Positions 45,426 through 53,880 of a stretch of 64,000 nucleotides of DNA are shown here, piece after piece. This DNA comes from Phytopseudomonas daroniae. GTDB taxonomy: Bacteria > Pseudomonadota > Gammaproteobacteria > Pseudomonadales > Pseudomonadaceae. The DNA is taken from positions 1 to 64,000 of the forward strand of contig NZ_QJUI01000005.1 in the NCBI RefSeq assembly GCF_004327285.1, read 5' to 3'. Below the pieces are notes generated by a model, which saw nothing but the letters and a program-made list of their open reading frames with translations, was not told where the DNA came from and made no database searches. Made by a program: the position numbers and the translations under genes. Within the stretch, counting starts at the first letter, position 1; each line of letters opens with the position of its first letter.

Positions 45426-45893
45426 GTGTACCGGAGCCTATCGTGCTGTGCAGTGCTTTTAATCGGACTATTAACACAGGGGCAAGCCATGGGGTTTTCC
45501 AAAACGTTTTATCTGTTTTCAGAGGTAGAAGGGACTGTCCTACTGAACGGTCAACCTGTCGAAGGCGTTGAAGTAGAGCAGGATTATTTATGGCATTGGA
45601 AAGATGTTAAGGGCCTTAATAAAACATCTACAGACAGTGAAGGTCGCTTCCACTTCCCAGTAATAACAGGCAAATCCCTGACGGCGGGATTTATGCCGCA
45701 TGAACCCGTAATCACTCAAAACATACGATTTCGCTACCAGGGTAAGGAATACGAGGGCTGGTACCAAAGCAAGCGAAATTACGACAACCTTGGAGAACTC
45801 AACGGCAAACCTATTCGCTTTAAGTGCGAGCTCACCGACACGCCAGGCCCGCACCCAGAAACGAAAAGCTATGGCATCTGTGTTCCATTTTAA
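45426..45893 (+). CDS. Exported DUF6795-type protein, copy 2 (putative lipase immunity)
   Basis: A 155-residue paralogue of the previous protein, with signal SCCAVLLIGLLTQGQAMG and FSKTFYLFSEVEGTVLLNGQ, PVEGVEVEQD, EGRFHFPVITGKSL and MPHEPVITQ in the same order. The GTG at 45426 is best spaced from AAGGAA; a GTG six bases earlier is too close. It lies 18 bp before the lipase gene. Two diverged copies suggest either recognition of different lipase variants or a duplicated defence. Confidence 0.75.
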   Translation: MYRSLSCCAVLLIGLLTQGQAMGFSKTFYLFSEVEGTVLLNGQPVEGVEVEQDYLWHWKDVKGLNKTSTDSEGRFHFPVITGKSLTAGFMPHEPVITQNIRFRYQGKEYEGWYQSKRNYDNLGELNGKPIRFKCELTDTPGPHPETKSYGICVPF

Positions 45894-45911
45894 CTTTTAA
45901 AGGGAAAAAGG

Positions 45912-47054
45912 ATGAACCCGCTACCTCCCAAGTATTCGGCAACAATAGCGAGCTTTGTATATGAGATCCGCACGGGAAGTTCAGATTCCATTTCTAAAGA
46001 AGCCGCTATCAGTGGCATAGCAAATTTATTTGATACGGGCTCCGCACAAATTTTTTCAGGTACCAGCGGAGCGATTGCAAGATCAAGAACATCGTTCGTC
46101 TATGGTGCCAACGGAACCGGCGGACGCTTGGGAGAGGTTTTACTGGCATTCCGTGGCACAGCCTCCCTCATGGATGGCCTTACAGATCTCAATGCCGGTC
46201 TGCAGCGGGGGCCCAGCACGTGGCCGGTGCATGCCGGGTTCAACGAAACATTCAAATCCCTGCGCGCTGACATAGATACATTCATGCGTGGTCGCAACCC
46301 CAGTACCGTGCATTGTGTGGGGCACAGCTTGGGCGGTGCACTGGCAACCCTGGCTGCTGATCATCTCAGCGAACTAGGCGTTGCAGGGATCAAGCTCTAC
46401 ACTTTTGGCTCGCCGCGAGTCGGTGTCTCTGGCTTCGCACGTAACGTCAGCAACAAGCTTGGCAAACATAATATTTACCGTACGTACCACGCAGCCGACC
46501 CGGTAAGTATGGTGCCTATTTTTCCGTTCAATCATGTTCCGGTAGATGGCAGTGTATGCATGCTTCCTTGGAACGGAGCACTATTCAACGGTGATGCCCA
46601 TCGGATGGAGCATTATCTGAACTCAATCGGCGATTCGTCCTGGGCTGGCCTGTACCGTAACCCGGAGCCACCACTGGCGCGGGATATCGATACTTGGCTG
46701 GAAAGTGCCCACTACGGCGGCACGATGCATTCCGCCACTACGCTGTGGATGATTTCCAAGGCGATGCAGTATCTGTTGAAGAAAGCCGCCAACGTGGTGA
46801 TAGGCAGCGTCATCACCACGGGAATGACGATTCTGGATCAGATCGCCGGCATTCTCGTGCAGGGTGCTCAGGTCTGTAAGGACATCAGCGATTCGCTGCG
46901 CAACCTGATCGCCAAGATTTTCAACTTTCTGGGGCGTGCCATACCGTCTACGGCGGATATCACCACGGCGTTCCTGCGTTGGGTGCTGGATCTGCTGGCC
47001 AGAACGGTGGTCAATATGGCCCGCCAGGCCATGCAACTGGTCTTCCGCGCCTGA
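45912..47054 (+). CDS. Class-3 lipase, candidate T6SS phospholipase effector
   Basis: A 380-residue alpha/beta hydrolase with the lipase_3 motif VHCVGHSLGGALATLAAD (nucleophile Ser139), TFGSPRVG, the acid in HAADPVSMVP (Asp196) and a His in DAHRMEHYL (His230 or His234). There is no signal peptide. Residues ~275-380 form long hydrophobic or amphipathic helices (KKAANVVIGSVITTGMTILD, ITTAFLRWVLDLLARTVVN) that could bind membrane or VgrG. Immunity-like genes lie upstream and the vgrG cluster just before. An ordinary intracellular lipase is possible but less likely. Confidence 0.78.
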   Translation: MNPLPPKYSATIASFVYEIRTGSSDSISKEAAISGIANLFDTGSAQIFSGTSGAIARSRTSFVYGANGTGGRLGEVLLAFRGTASLMDGLTDLNAGLQRGPSTWPVHAGFNETFKSLRADIDTFMRGRNPSTVHCVGHSLGGALATLAADHLSELGVAGIKLYTFGSPRVGVSGFARNVSNKLGKHNIYRTYHAADPVSMVPIFPFNHVPVDGSVCMLPWNGALFNGDAHRMEHYLNSIGDSSWAGLYRNPEPPLARDIDTWLESAHYGGTMHSATTLWMISKAMQYLLKKAANVVIGSVITTGMTILDQIAGILVQGAQVCKDISDSLRNLIAKIFNFLGRAIPSTADITTAFLRWVLDLLARTVVNMARQAMQLVFRA

Positions 47055-47068
47055 GGCAACGAAGAAAC

Positions 47069-47089
47069 GCGGCGCTGCACAGGCGCCGC
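47069..47089. terminator. Hairpin between convergent lipase and DUF3299 genes
   Basis: GCGGCGC and GCGCCGC arms (47069-47075, 47083-47089) form a strong hairpin 15 bp after the lipase stop and 8 bp after the end of the facing gene. No T-run follows on either strand, so it is only a tentative terminator. Confidence 0.45.
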
Positions 47090-47096
47090 AGTTCCC

Positions 47097-47630
47097 TCAC
47101 AGATCGCTTTCCTCGACCATCCGCGCGCTGCTGGCATCCAGCGCATAGGCCGCATCGGCCAGATCGTTGCTGACCGGTTCGATCTTCAGCGTGCCGTTGA
47201 CCCAGAGTGGTTCGTAGATATCGGCCAGGGCAATGCCCTTGGGATAGCGCACCAGTACCAACTGGTTGGGCGGTGGTGGTGGTACGTGGATGCAAGCGCC
47301 AGGATATGGCACCAGGAAGAACAACGTGCTGCGCCCGGCGTTATCGGTTTCCAGCGGTACTGGATAACCGCCGAGACGGATCTGTTTGCCGTCCATGGCC
47401 GGCACCGTCTTAGCCGAATACATGACCGCGGGCAGACCCTTTTCCTGCTGCTTGAGACCACCCTTGCTATCGAAGCTGCCAGCCGCTTCCGGGCCGTCGT
47501 GGGTGATCTCCGGCATCTGCTCCAGCGCGCGCTGATCCTCTTCGGGCATCAGCTCCAACCAGTCGGTTTCCGGTACTTCGGCGCGGGCGATGCCGCAGAT
47601 CAACAGCAGAACAAGGAGCAGGGAACGCAT
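47097..47630 (-). CDS. DUF3299 domain-containing exported protein
   Basis: A 177-residue protein with a signal peptide (MRSLLLVLLLICGIARA) before EVPETDWLELMPEEDQRALE. RLGGYPVPLETDNAGRSTLF, FFLVPYPGACIHVPPPPPNQ and YPKGIALADIYEPLWVNGTL define DUF3299, a periplasmic family of unknown function that includes a conserved Cys in the PGACIH segment. It stands alone between the T6SS island and yeaQ. Confidence 0.88.
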   Translation of the reverse strand: MRSLLLVLLLICGIARAEVPETDWLELMPEEDQRALEQMPEITHDGPEAAGSFDSKGGLKQQEKGLPAVMYSAKTVPAMDGKQIRLGGYPVPLETDNAGRSTLFFLVPYPGACIHVPPPPPNQLVLVRYPKGIALADIYEPLWVNGTLKIEPVSNDLADAAYALDASSARMVEESDL

Positions 47631-47696
47631 CGACGGAACTCATGGTGGTAATGGCCAACGGGGAGCAGCCAGTCGTCGATGCGTCCAGCTACCGGT

Positions 47697-47945
47697 TCAA
47701 CTCTTCTTGGTGATCACGCCATAGATCACCAGCAGGATGATCGCACCAACCACCGCACCGATGAAACCAGCACCTTCACCTGCTCTGTAGATGCCCAGTG
47801 CCTGGCCACCGTAGGTCGCGGCGATGGAGCCACCAATACCCAGCAGGATGGTCATGATCCAGCCCATGCTGTCATTACCAGGCTTGAGAAAACGGGCGAT
47901 CAAACCCACGATCAGGCCGATTAAGATAGTGCCGATAATACCCAT
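47697..47945 (-). CDS. GlsB/YeaQ/YmgE-family membrane protein
   Basis: An 82-residue protein almost entirely of three hydrophobic helices, MGIIGTILIGLIVGLIARFL, GWIMTILLGIGGSIAATYGG and GFIGAVVGAIILLVIYGVIT, typical of the transglycosylase-associated (YeaQ/YmgE) stress proteins. AGGAGGGC precedes the ATG at 47945; the longer frame reaching back to 47978 is not supported. It stands just past the purEK terminator. Confidence 0.92.
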   Translation of the reverse strand: MGIIGTILIGLIVGLIARFLKPGNDSMGWIMTILLGIGGSIAATYGGQALGIYRAGEGAGFIGAVVGAIILLVIYGVITKKS

Positions 47946-47964
47946 GACGCCCTCCTGAATAGAA

Positions 47965-47994
47965 AAAAGGCGCCGCACGAAGACGGCGCCTTTT
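47965..47994 (-). terminator. Intrinsic terminator of purEK
   Basis: AAAAGGCGCCG and CGGCGCCTTTT form a perfect 11-bp stem with an 8-nt loop, followed on the minus strand by a T-run. It separates purK from the downstream yeaQ-type gene. Confidence 0.9.
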
Positions 47995-48043
47995 ATCAGA
48001 CGCGATCAGCGCTGGAGAGGTTCAACCTCCGAGTCGTCCACGC

Positions 48044-49129
48044 TCAGGACGCATCGATCAGCGCGCGTACCTGGGCAATGCGGCTATCGAGAGTCGCCCG
48101 ATCGGCACAGCGCAGTGTGGCGTGGCCAACCTTGCGCCCGGCCTTGAAGGCCTTGCCGTAGTGATGCAGGTGGCAGTCGTCGATAGCGGCCACTTTATCC
48201 ACAGCGGGTACGCTGCCGATGAAGTTGAGCATGGCGCTCTCGCCCACCTTGGCGGTCGAGCCCAGCGGCAGGCCGGCAACGGCACGCAGATGGTTCTCGA
48301 ACTGGCTGCACTCTGCGCCTTCGATGGTCCAGTGACCGGAGTTGTGCACCCGTGGGGCGATCTCGTTGGCCTTGAGGCCACCGTCCACTTCGAAGAACTC
48401 GAAGGCCATGACGCCGACATAGTCGAGCTGGCTCAGCACCCGGCCGACATAATCCTCGGCCAGCGCCTGCAGCGGATGATTGGTGCTGGCAACGGACAGG
48501 CTGAGAATGCCGCTGTCGTGGGTGTTGTGCACCAAGGGATAGAAGCGTGTTTCGCCATCACGGCCGCGCACCGCCACCAGCGACACTTCGCCGGTAAAGG
48601 GCACGAAACCTTCGAGGATGCACGGCACGCTACCCAGCTCGGCGAAAGCGCCGATGACGTCTTCCGGCTTGCGCAGCACCTTCTGGCCCTTGCCGTCATA
48701 ACCCAGGGTACGGGTCTTCATCACGGCCGGCAGGCCAATGTTCGCGGCTGCCGCATCGAGATCGGCCTGGGACTGGATGTCGGCGAATTCCGGCGTGGGG
48801 ATACCCAGCTCACGGAACATCGACTTCTCGAACCAGCGATCACGGGCGATGCGCAGCGACTCGGCGCCTGGATACACCGGCACGAACTGGGATAGGAAGG
48901 CGACGGTTTCAGCCGGCACGCTTTCGAACTCGAAGGTCACCAGGTCGACCTCGTCGGCCAGTTGGCGCAGGTGATCCTGATCGCCGTAATCGGCGCGGAT
49001 GTGTTCGCCCAGCGCTTGCGCACAGGCATCCGGCGCAGGGTCGAGAAACGCGAAATTCATGCCCAGCGGTGTACCCGCCAGCGCCAGCATGCGACCGAGC
49101 TGACCGCCCCCGATTACGCCGATCTTCAT
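48044..49129 (-). CDS. purK: N5-carboxyaminoimidazole ribonucleotide synthase
   Basis: A 361-residue ATP-grasp enzyme of purine biosynthesis, converting AIR plus bicarbonate and ATP to N5-CAIR. The N-terminus [19 protein letters not shown], the ATP-binding loop MKTRTLGYDGKGQ and EIAPRVHNSGHWTIE with metal ligands are visible. The ATG at 49129 overlaps the purE stop (TAATG), so the pair is translationally coupled; a longer frame extending into purE was rejected. Confidence 0.97.
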   Translation of the reverse strand: MKIGVIGGGQLGRMLALAGTPLGMNFAFLDPAPDACAQALGEHIRADYGDQDHLRQLADEVDLVTFEFESVPAETVAFLSQFVPVYPGAESLRIARDRWFEKSMFRELGIPTPEFADIQSQADLDAAAANIGLPAVMKTRTLGYDGKGQKVLRKPEDVIGAFAELGSVPCILEGFVPFTGEVSLVAVRGRDGETRFYPLVHNTHDSGILSLSVASTNHPLQALAEDYVGRVLSQLDYVGVMAFEFFEVDGGLKANEIAPRVHNSGHWTIEGAECSQFENHLRAVAGLPLGSTAKVGESAMLNFIGSVPAVDKVAAIDDCHLHHYGKAFKAGRKVGHATLRCADRATLDSRIAQVRALIDAS

Positions 49130-49620
49130 TACTGCGCCCTCGGATCCGGGTTGTCCAGCACGGTATGGGTCTGCTCGTCGCGGAACTGCTTGAGCGCCGC
49201 GTGGAACTGCGGGTGCTGATGACCGAGGATGCTTGCCGCCAGCAGCGCGGCATTGATGGCGCCAGCACGGCCAATGGCCAGGGTAGCGACCGGCACGCCT
49301 GCAGGCATCTGCACGATGGACAGCAGTGAGTCGACGCCCGACAGCATGGACGACTGCACCGGCACGCCGAGTACCGGCAGGTGGGTCTTGGCGGCGCACA
49401 TGCCCGGCAAGTGGGCAGCGCCACCCGCACCGGCGATGATCACCTGGATGCCACGGCCCTCGGCTTCTTCGGCGTACTGGAACAGCAGATCCGGGGTGCG
49501 GTGGGCGGAAACCACCTTCACTTCGTTAGGAATGCCTAATTTATCCAGCATCTCGACGGTATGGCTCAGGGTGCTCCAATCGGACTTGGAACCCATGATC
49601 ACGCCAACCAGTGCGCTCAT
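49129..49620 (-). CDS. purE: N5-CAIR mutase (class I PurE)
   Basis: A 163-residue mutase that converts N5-CAIR to [14 protein letters not shown] holds the phosphate-binding loop with the catalytic Ser/Asp; [13 protein letters not shown] and [14 protein letters not shown] complete the active site. The presence of purK fits class I PurE. The start [14 protein letters not shown] (49620) was preferred over a longer frame. Confidence 0.97.
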   Translation of the reverse strand: MSALVGVIMGSKSDWSTLSHTVEMLDKLGIPNEVKVVSAHRTPDLLFQYAEEAEGRGIQVIIAGAGGAAHLPGMCAAKTHLPVLGVPVQSSMLSGVDSLLSIVQMPAGVPVATLAIGRAGAINAALLAASILGHQHPQFHAALKQFRDEQTHTVLDNPDPRAQ

Positions 49621-49668
49621 CGTCGTGCCTCTCTCGTCTCGGGCGCCTGGCGCCACGGCAGAAACAAC

Positions 49669-49691
49669 AAACCACGCGGAAGGCGTGGTTT
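49669..49691 (-). promoter_or_regulatory. Hairpin in the purE leader (attenuator or relic terminator)
   Basis: AAACCACGC and GCGTGGTTT form a 9-bp stem around GGAAG, about 50 bp before the purE ATG. On the minus strand it is followed by TGTTGTTTC, so it looks terminator-like although no minus-strand gene precedes purE. It could attenuate purEK transcription. Confidence 0.5.
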
Positions 49692-49842
49692 GCGGAAACC
49701 GGCAATTATACTGCAGTCGTGCGCAAATCGATAATCGGCCGCTCGTCGGAAGCCAGTGCGATAACGGCGACTATTGTCCTGAAGCAATGCGTGGCGTGGC
49801 AGACCTTCCATACTGAGGCTCTCCATCAAAGAGGATCGCGCC

Positions 49843-50865
49843 ATGCAACAGACCATGAAAGCAGCCGTCGTGCATGCCTTCGGCGAGGCTCTGCGGCTCG
49901 AAGAGGTAAAGGTTCCACTGCCCGGCCCCGGGCAGATACTGGTGAAGATCGAGGCGGCCGGTGTCTGCCATACGGATCTGCACGCCGCCGACGGCGACTG
50001 GCCGGTCAAACCCAGCCTGCCGTTCATTCCCGGCCATGAGGGCGTCGGTTACGTCGCCGCCGTGGGCAGTGGCGTAACCCGGATCAAGGAGGGCGACCGC
50101 GTCGGCGTGCCCTGGCTGTACACCGCTTGCGGCTGTTGCGAACACTGCCTCACCGGCTGGGAAACACTTTGCGCCGATCAGCAGAACACGGGCTATTCGG
50201 TGAACGGTAGCTACGCCGAGTACGTGCTGGCCGACCCCAACTATGTCGGCATCCTGCCGAAGAATGTCGAATTCGCCGAGATCGCGCCGATCCTCTGCGC
50301 AGGCGTCACCGTATACAAGGGCCTGAAAGTCACTGGCGCGCGTCCCGGTCAGTGGGTGGCCATTTCGGGTATAGGCGGCCTCGGCCACGTCGCGGTGCAG
50401 TACGCCCGCGCCATGGGTTTGCATGTCGTCGCCATCGATGTGGATGACGCCAAACTGGCGCTGGCAAAGAAACTCGGCGCCAGCCTGACCATCAATGCCC
50501 GCCATGAAGATCCGGCCATGGTCGTGCAACGCGACATCGGCGGCGCCCACGGCGTGCTGGTCACCGCGGTGTCGAACAGCGCCTTCGGCCAGGCCATCGG
50601 CATGGCGCGTCGCGGCGGTACGGTCGCGCTGGTAGGGCTGCCGCCGGGCGATTTCCCGACGCCGATATTCGATGTGGTGCTCAAGGCCATCAGCATTACC
50701 GGCTCCATCGTCGGCACTCGCGCTGATCTGCAGGAAGCGCTGGACTTCGCGGGCGAGGGGCTGGTCAAGGCGACCATCCACAGCGATACGCTGGATAACG
50801 TCAACAGCATCCTCGAGCAGATGCGTGCCGGGAATATAGAGGGGCGAGTGGTGATGCAATTCTGA
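49843..50865 (+). CDS. adhP: Zinc-dependent alcohol dehydrogenase (AdhP type)
   Basis: A 340-residue medium-chain dehydrogenase that oxidises ethanol or propanol with NAD. The catalytic-zinc region [14 protein letters not shown] and [12 protein letters not shown], the structural-zinc cysteines in [15 protein letters not shown], and the nucleotide fold [16 protein letters not shown] are all present. It corresponds to P. aeruginosa adhA (PA5427), which is also divergent from purE. Confidence 0.95.
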   Translation: MQQTMKAAVVHAFGEALRLEEVKVPLPGPGQILVKIEAAGVCHTDLHAADGDWPVKPSLPFIPGHEGVGYVAAVGSGVTRIKEGDRVGVPWLYTACGCCEHCLTGWETLCADQQNTGYSVNGSYAEYVLADPNYVGILPKNVEFAEIAPILCAGVTVYKGLKVTGARPGQWVAISGIGGLGHVAVQYARAMGLHVVAIDVDDAKLALAKKLGASLTINARHEDPAMVVQRDIGGAHGVLVTAVSNSAFGQAIGMARRGGTVALVGLPPGDFPTPIFDVVLKAISITGSIVGTRADLQEALDFAGEGLVKATIHSDTLDNVNSILEQMRAGNIEGRVVMQF

Positions 50866-50955
50866 GAGCGAGAACCGGCAGCGGGGAACGGAGTCACATC
50901 GGCCGCTGTCGGACACCTCTAGAATTCTCACTACATCCATCAAAAGGACTACGCC

Positions 50956-51102
50956 ATGACACGGCTGTCACTGCTTATCGCCTCCGTTTTCCTGACTGCT
51001 AATGCCAGCGCCCTGGAGCTGGCCAAATATCCCAAGGTCTTCACCTAGCGCAAGGCAGCCAATCAGGGCGACTTCATCAACGCCTTCCTGCGCAATCGCT
51101 GA
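50956..51102 (+). pseudogene. Small exported protein interrupted by an amber codon
   Basis: The ATG after AAAAGGACTACGCC opens MTRLSLLIASVFLTANASAL, a good signal peptide, continuing ELAKYPKVFT. Codon 31 is TAG (51046). The same frame then resumes RKAANQGDFINAFLRNR to TGA. It looks like a short periplasmic protein inactivated by a point mutation, or the 5' and 3' remnants of a longer gene. The 30-residue product could still be made. Confidence 0.45.
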
Positions 51103-51146
51103 GTTCAGAAAAACGGGCGGCCAGCGCGGCCGCCCGCCCCTCCGCA

Positions 51147-51160
51147 TTCGGAATTCCGAA
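51147..51160. promoter_or_regulatory. AauR-type upstream activator site
   Basis: TTCGGAATTCCGAA is a perfect palindrome matching the TTCGG-N4-CCGAA site reported for AauR in P. putida. It lies about 120 bp upstream of a -24/-12 promoter. A degenerate copy, GTCGAAAAACCGAA, follows at 51170-51183. Confidence 0.8.
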
Positions 51161-51278
51161 CGCAAAGCTGTCGAAAAACCGAACAACCGAATCCCAAGCG
51201 TCTTTCGACAGCTCGCCATCAAAATAAATATGTATATTTATCAAATAGTTAGGCATCTACTAGGTATGGACATCTGCC

Positions 51279-51294
51279 TGGCACACATCCTGCT
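51279..51294 (+). promoter_or_regulatory. Sigma54 (-24/-12) promoter of aatJQMP
   Basis: TGGCACACATCCTGCT has GG and GC elements exactly ten bases apart in the TGGCAC-N5-TTGC layout (one mismatch). It is 93 bp before the aatJ ATG and is paired with the AauR palindrome upstream. AauR is a sigma54-dependent activator, which supports the assignment. Confidence 0.75.
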
Positions 51295-51361
51295 CCTTAT
51301 CTGCCCAGGAATGCGATAGCTCTTCCACATAGAGGCACGTACCACGCTGTACGGCTTCGAT

Positions 51362-51369
51362 AACAACAA
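51362..51369 (+). promoter_or_regulatory. CA motif in the aatJ leader
   Basis: AACAACAA matches AAnAAnAA, 17 nt before the ATG and next to the ribosome site GAGGAA. Amino acid transporter leaders with such motifs are typical Hfq/Crc targets in Pseudomonas. Confidence 0.6.
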
Positions 51370-51386
51370 CACCGAGGAATCGACCG

Positions 51387-52295
51387 ATGCGTATTGTCCC
51401 CCGCGTACTGGCTGTAGCCATTACCGCCGCCCTGATGTCCACCCCGGCACTGGCCGCCGAACTTACCGGTACTCTGAAGAAGATCAAGGATTCGGGCACC
51501 ATCACCCTGGGTCACCGCGACTCGTCCATCCCCTTCTCGTATTTCGGCGACACCTCCAAGCAGCCGGTTGGCTATTCCCATGACCTGCAGCTCAAAGTGG
51601 TCGAAGAGCTGAAGAAGGAACTGGAGCTGCCCGATCTGAAGGTGCGCTACAACCTGGTGACCTCGCAGACCCGTATTCCACTGGTGCAGAACGGCACCGT
51701 GGATCTGGAGTGTGGCTCCACCACCAACAACGTCGAGCGTCAGCGTCAGGTCGATTTCTCCGTCGGCATCTTCGAAGTCGGCACCCGCCTGCTGGCCAAG
51801 AAAAGCGGCAGCGTGAACGATTTCGACGACCTCAAAGGCAAGAACGTGGTGACCACCGCCGGTACCACTTCCGAGCGCCTGCTCAAGTCCATGAACGCCG
51901 AGAAGAAAATGGGCATGAACGTGATTTCCGCCAAGGATCACGGCGAGTCCTTCCTGATGCTCGAATCCAACCGCGCTGTGGCCTTCATGATGGACGACGC
52001 CCTGCTGGCAGGCGAAATGGCCAAGGCCAAGAAGCCGGATGACTGGCACGTGGTCGGTACCCCGCAATCCTTCGAAATCTACGGCTGCATGGTTCGTAAA
52101 GGCGACGAAAGCTTCAAGAAGGTGGTCGACAAGGCCATCAGCGCGACTTTCGCATCCGGCGAGATCAACGACATCTACAACAAGTGGTTCCAGCAGCCGG
52201 TACCGCCAAAAGGCCTGAACCTCAATTTCCCCATGAGCGACGAGCTGAAAAAGCTGATCGCCGAACCGACCGACAAGTCTGCAGAGCAGATCTAA
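51387..52295 (+). CDS. aatJ: Glutamate/aspartate ABC transporter binding protein
   Basis: A 302-residue family-3 periplasmic binding protein with the signal peptide RVLAVAITAALMSTPALAA. The ligand-binding pattern includes SGTITLGHRDSSIPFSY, GYSHDLQLKVVEEL and DLECGSTTNNVERQRQVDFS, characteristic of GltI/AatJ acidic amino acid receptors. It leads the aatJQMP operon, under an AauR site and a sigma54 promoter. Confidence 0.95.
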   Translation: MRIVPRVLAVAITAALMSTPALAAELTGTLKKIKDSGTITLGHRDSSIPFSYFGDTSKQPVGYSHDLQLKVVEELKKELELPDLKVRYNLVTSQTRIPLVQNGTVDLECGSTTNNVERQRQVDFSVGIFEVGTRLLAKKSGSVNDFDDLKGKNVVTTAGTTSERLLKSMNAEKKMGMNVISAKDHGESFLMLESNRAVAFMMDDALLAGEMAKAKKPDDWHVVGTPQSFEIYGCMVRKGDESFKKVVDKAISATFASGEINDIYNKWFQQPVPPKGLNLNFPMSDELKKLIAEPTDKSAEQI

Positions 52296-52308
52296 CGGTG
52301 TAATGCCG

Positions 52309-52364
52309 CGCCCCTTTCACGAGAAGGGGCGTGCGCGGGGGAAGGGGAAGCCTGCGGCTTCCCC
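52309..52364 (+). promoter_or_regulatory. Two hairpins between aatJ and aatQ
   Basis: CGCCCCTT/AAGGGGCG (52309-52331) and GGGGAAGCC/GGCTTCCCC (52344-52364) form two adjacent strong stems just after the aatJ stop. Such structures shield the binding-protein mRNA 3' end and reduce read-through to the permease genes. They fill part of the 173-bp gap. Confidence 0.7.
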
Positions 52365-52468
52365 ACCTAATTTCTGACGAAGCCAACGCTCATCCGCCCA
52401 CGCGGATGCGGGTGACTGTTGCCCGGCAACCGGCTTCGCCGCATGACTCCACCTGATGGGAAACCCGC

Positions 52469-53215
52469 ATGAACTACAACTGGGACTGGGGCATATTCTT
52501 CAAGTCCACCGGCATTGGCAGCGAACTCTACCTGGACTGGTTCATCACCGGTCTGGGCTGGACCATCGCCATCGCGCTGGTCGGCTGGCTGATCGCCCTG
52601 TCACTCGGCTCGTTGCTCGGTGTGATGCGCACCATGCCGAATCGCCTGATCTCCGGCATCGCCACCGCGTACGTGGAAGTCTTCCGTAACGTGCCGCTGC
52701 TGGTGCAGCTGTTCCTCTGGTACTTCCTGGTGCCGGATCTGCTGCCCGAACCTCTGGAGCTGTGGTTCAAGCAGGATCTCAACCCTGCCACCTCGGCCTA
52801 TCTATCGGTTGTGGTTTGTCTCGGCCTGTTCACCGCTGCCCGCGTCTGCGAACAGGTACGCACCGGCATCCAGGCGCTGCCCGCCGGCCAGACCGCCGCC
52901 GCCTACGCCATGGGTTTCCGCCTGCCGCAGATCTACAGCAACGTGCTGCTGCCCCAGGCTTACCGGATCATCATTCCGCCACTGACCAGCGAATTCCTGA
53001 ACATCTTCAAGAACTCCTCGGTGGCTTCGTTGATCGGCCTCATGGAACTGCTCGCGCAGACCAAACAGACCGCCGAATTCAGCGCCAACCTGTTCGAAGC
53101 CTTCACCCTGGCAACGCTGATCTACTTCACCCTGAACATGAGCCTGATGATGATCATGCGTGTGCTCGAGCGTAAGGTCGCCGTGCCCGGCCTGATTTCC
53201 GTGGGAGGTAAATGA
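52469..53215 (+). CDS. aatQ: Glutamate/aspartate ABC transporter permease 1
   Basis: A 248-residue HisM-type permease. Hydrophobic helices begin at GLGWTIAIALVGWLIALSLG; the conserved VEVFRNVPLLVQLFLWYF and the EAA-like loop QTAAAYAMGFRLPQIYSNVL identify a polar amino acid permease (GltJ/AatQ). It overlaps the next gene by 4 bp. Confidence 0.94.
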   Translation: MNYNWDWGIFFKSTGIGSELYLDWFITGLGWTIAIALVGWLIALSLGSLLGVMRTMPNRLISGIATAYVEVFRNVPLLVQLFLWYFLVPDLLPEPLELWFKQDLNPATSAYLSVVVCLGLFTAARVCEQVRTGIQALPAGQTAAAYAMGFRLPQIYSNVLLPQAYRIIIPPLTSEFLNIFKNSSVASLIGLMELLAQTKQTAEFSANLFEAFTLATLIYFTLNMSLMMIMRVLERKVAVPGLISVGGK

Positions 53216-53880
53216 TGGACTTCAGTCAGATCATCCCCGCCCTGCCGGGCCTCTGGGAAGGCATGGCCATGACCCTGCAGCTGATGGTCATGGGCGTCAT
53301 CGGTGGCGTGGTGCTGGGCACCCTGCTGGCCCTCATGCGCCTGTCGAGCAACGTGCTGCTGTCGAAGCTGGCCGCGACCTACGTCAACTACTTCCGCTCG
53401 ATCCCGCTGCTGCTGGTGATCACCTGGTTCTACTTCGCGGTGCCGTTCATCCTGCGCTGGATCACTGGCGAAGACACACCGGTGGGCGCGTTCGCCTCCT
53501 GCCTGGTGGCCTTCATCATGTTCGAGGCGGCGTATTTCTGCGAAATCGTCCGCGCCGGCATCCAGGCCATTCCCAAGGGCCAGATGGGCGCCGCTCAGGC
53601 ACTGGGCATGACCTACGGTCAGACCATGCGCCTGATCATCCTGCCCCAGGCGTTCCGCAAGATGACCCCGCTGCTGCTGCAGCAGAGCATCATCCTGTTC
53701 CAGGACACCTCGCTGGTGTACACCGTCGGCCTGATGGACTTCCTCAATGCCGCCCGCTCGCGCGGTGACATTCTTGGCCAGCCCCACGAGTTCCTGATAT
53801 TCGCCGGTCTGGTCTACTTCACCATCAGCTTCGCTGCCTCGCAGCTGGTCAAGCTCCTGCAAAAAAGGTTAGCCGTATGA
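53212..53880 (+). CDS. aatM: Glutamate/aspartate ABC transporter permease 2
   Basis: A 222-residue permease (GltK/AatM type). [20 protein letters not shown] and [20 protein letters not shown] are the family hallmarks. The two tandem ATGs (53212, 53215) cannot be distinguished. It forms the membrane pore with AatQ and overlaps aatP by 4 bp (ATGA). Confidence 0.94.
   Translation: MMDFSQIIPALPGLWEGMAMTLQLMVMGVIGGVVLGTLLALMRLSSNVLLSKLAATYVNYFRSIPLLLVITWFYFAVPFILRWITGEDTPVGAFASCLVAFIMFEAAYFCEIVRAGIQAIPKGQMGAAQALGMTYGQTMRLIILPQAFRKMTPLLLQQSIILFQDTSLVYTVGLMDFLNAARSRGDILGQPHEFLIFAGLVYFTISFAASQLVKLLQKRLAV

Noticed and set aside
50956..51102. Read-through of the TAG as a recoded amino acid
   Set aside because: No SECIS-like or pyrrolysine context is visible, and TAG is used as a normal stop in several genes here; loss of function is simpler.
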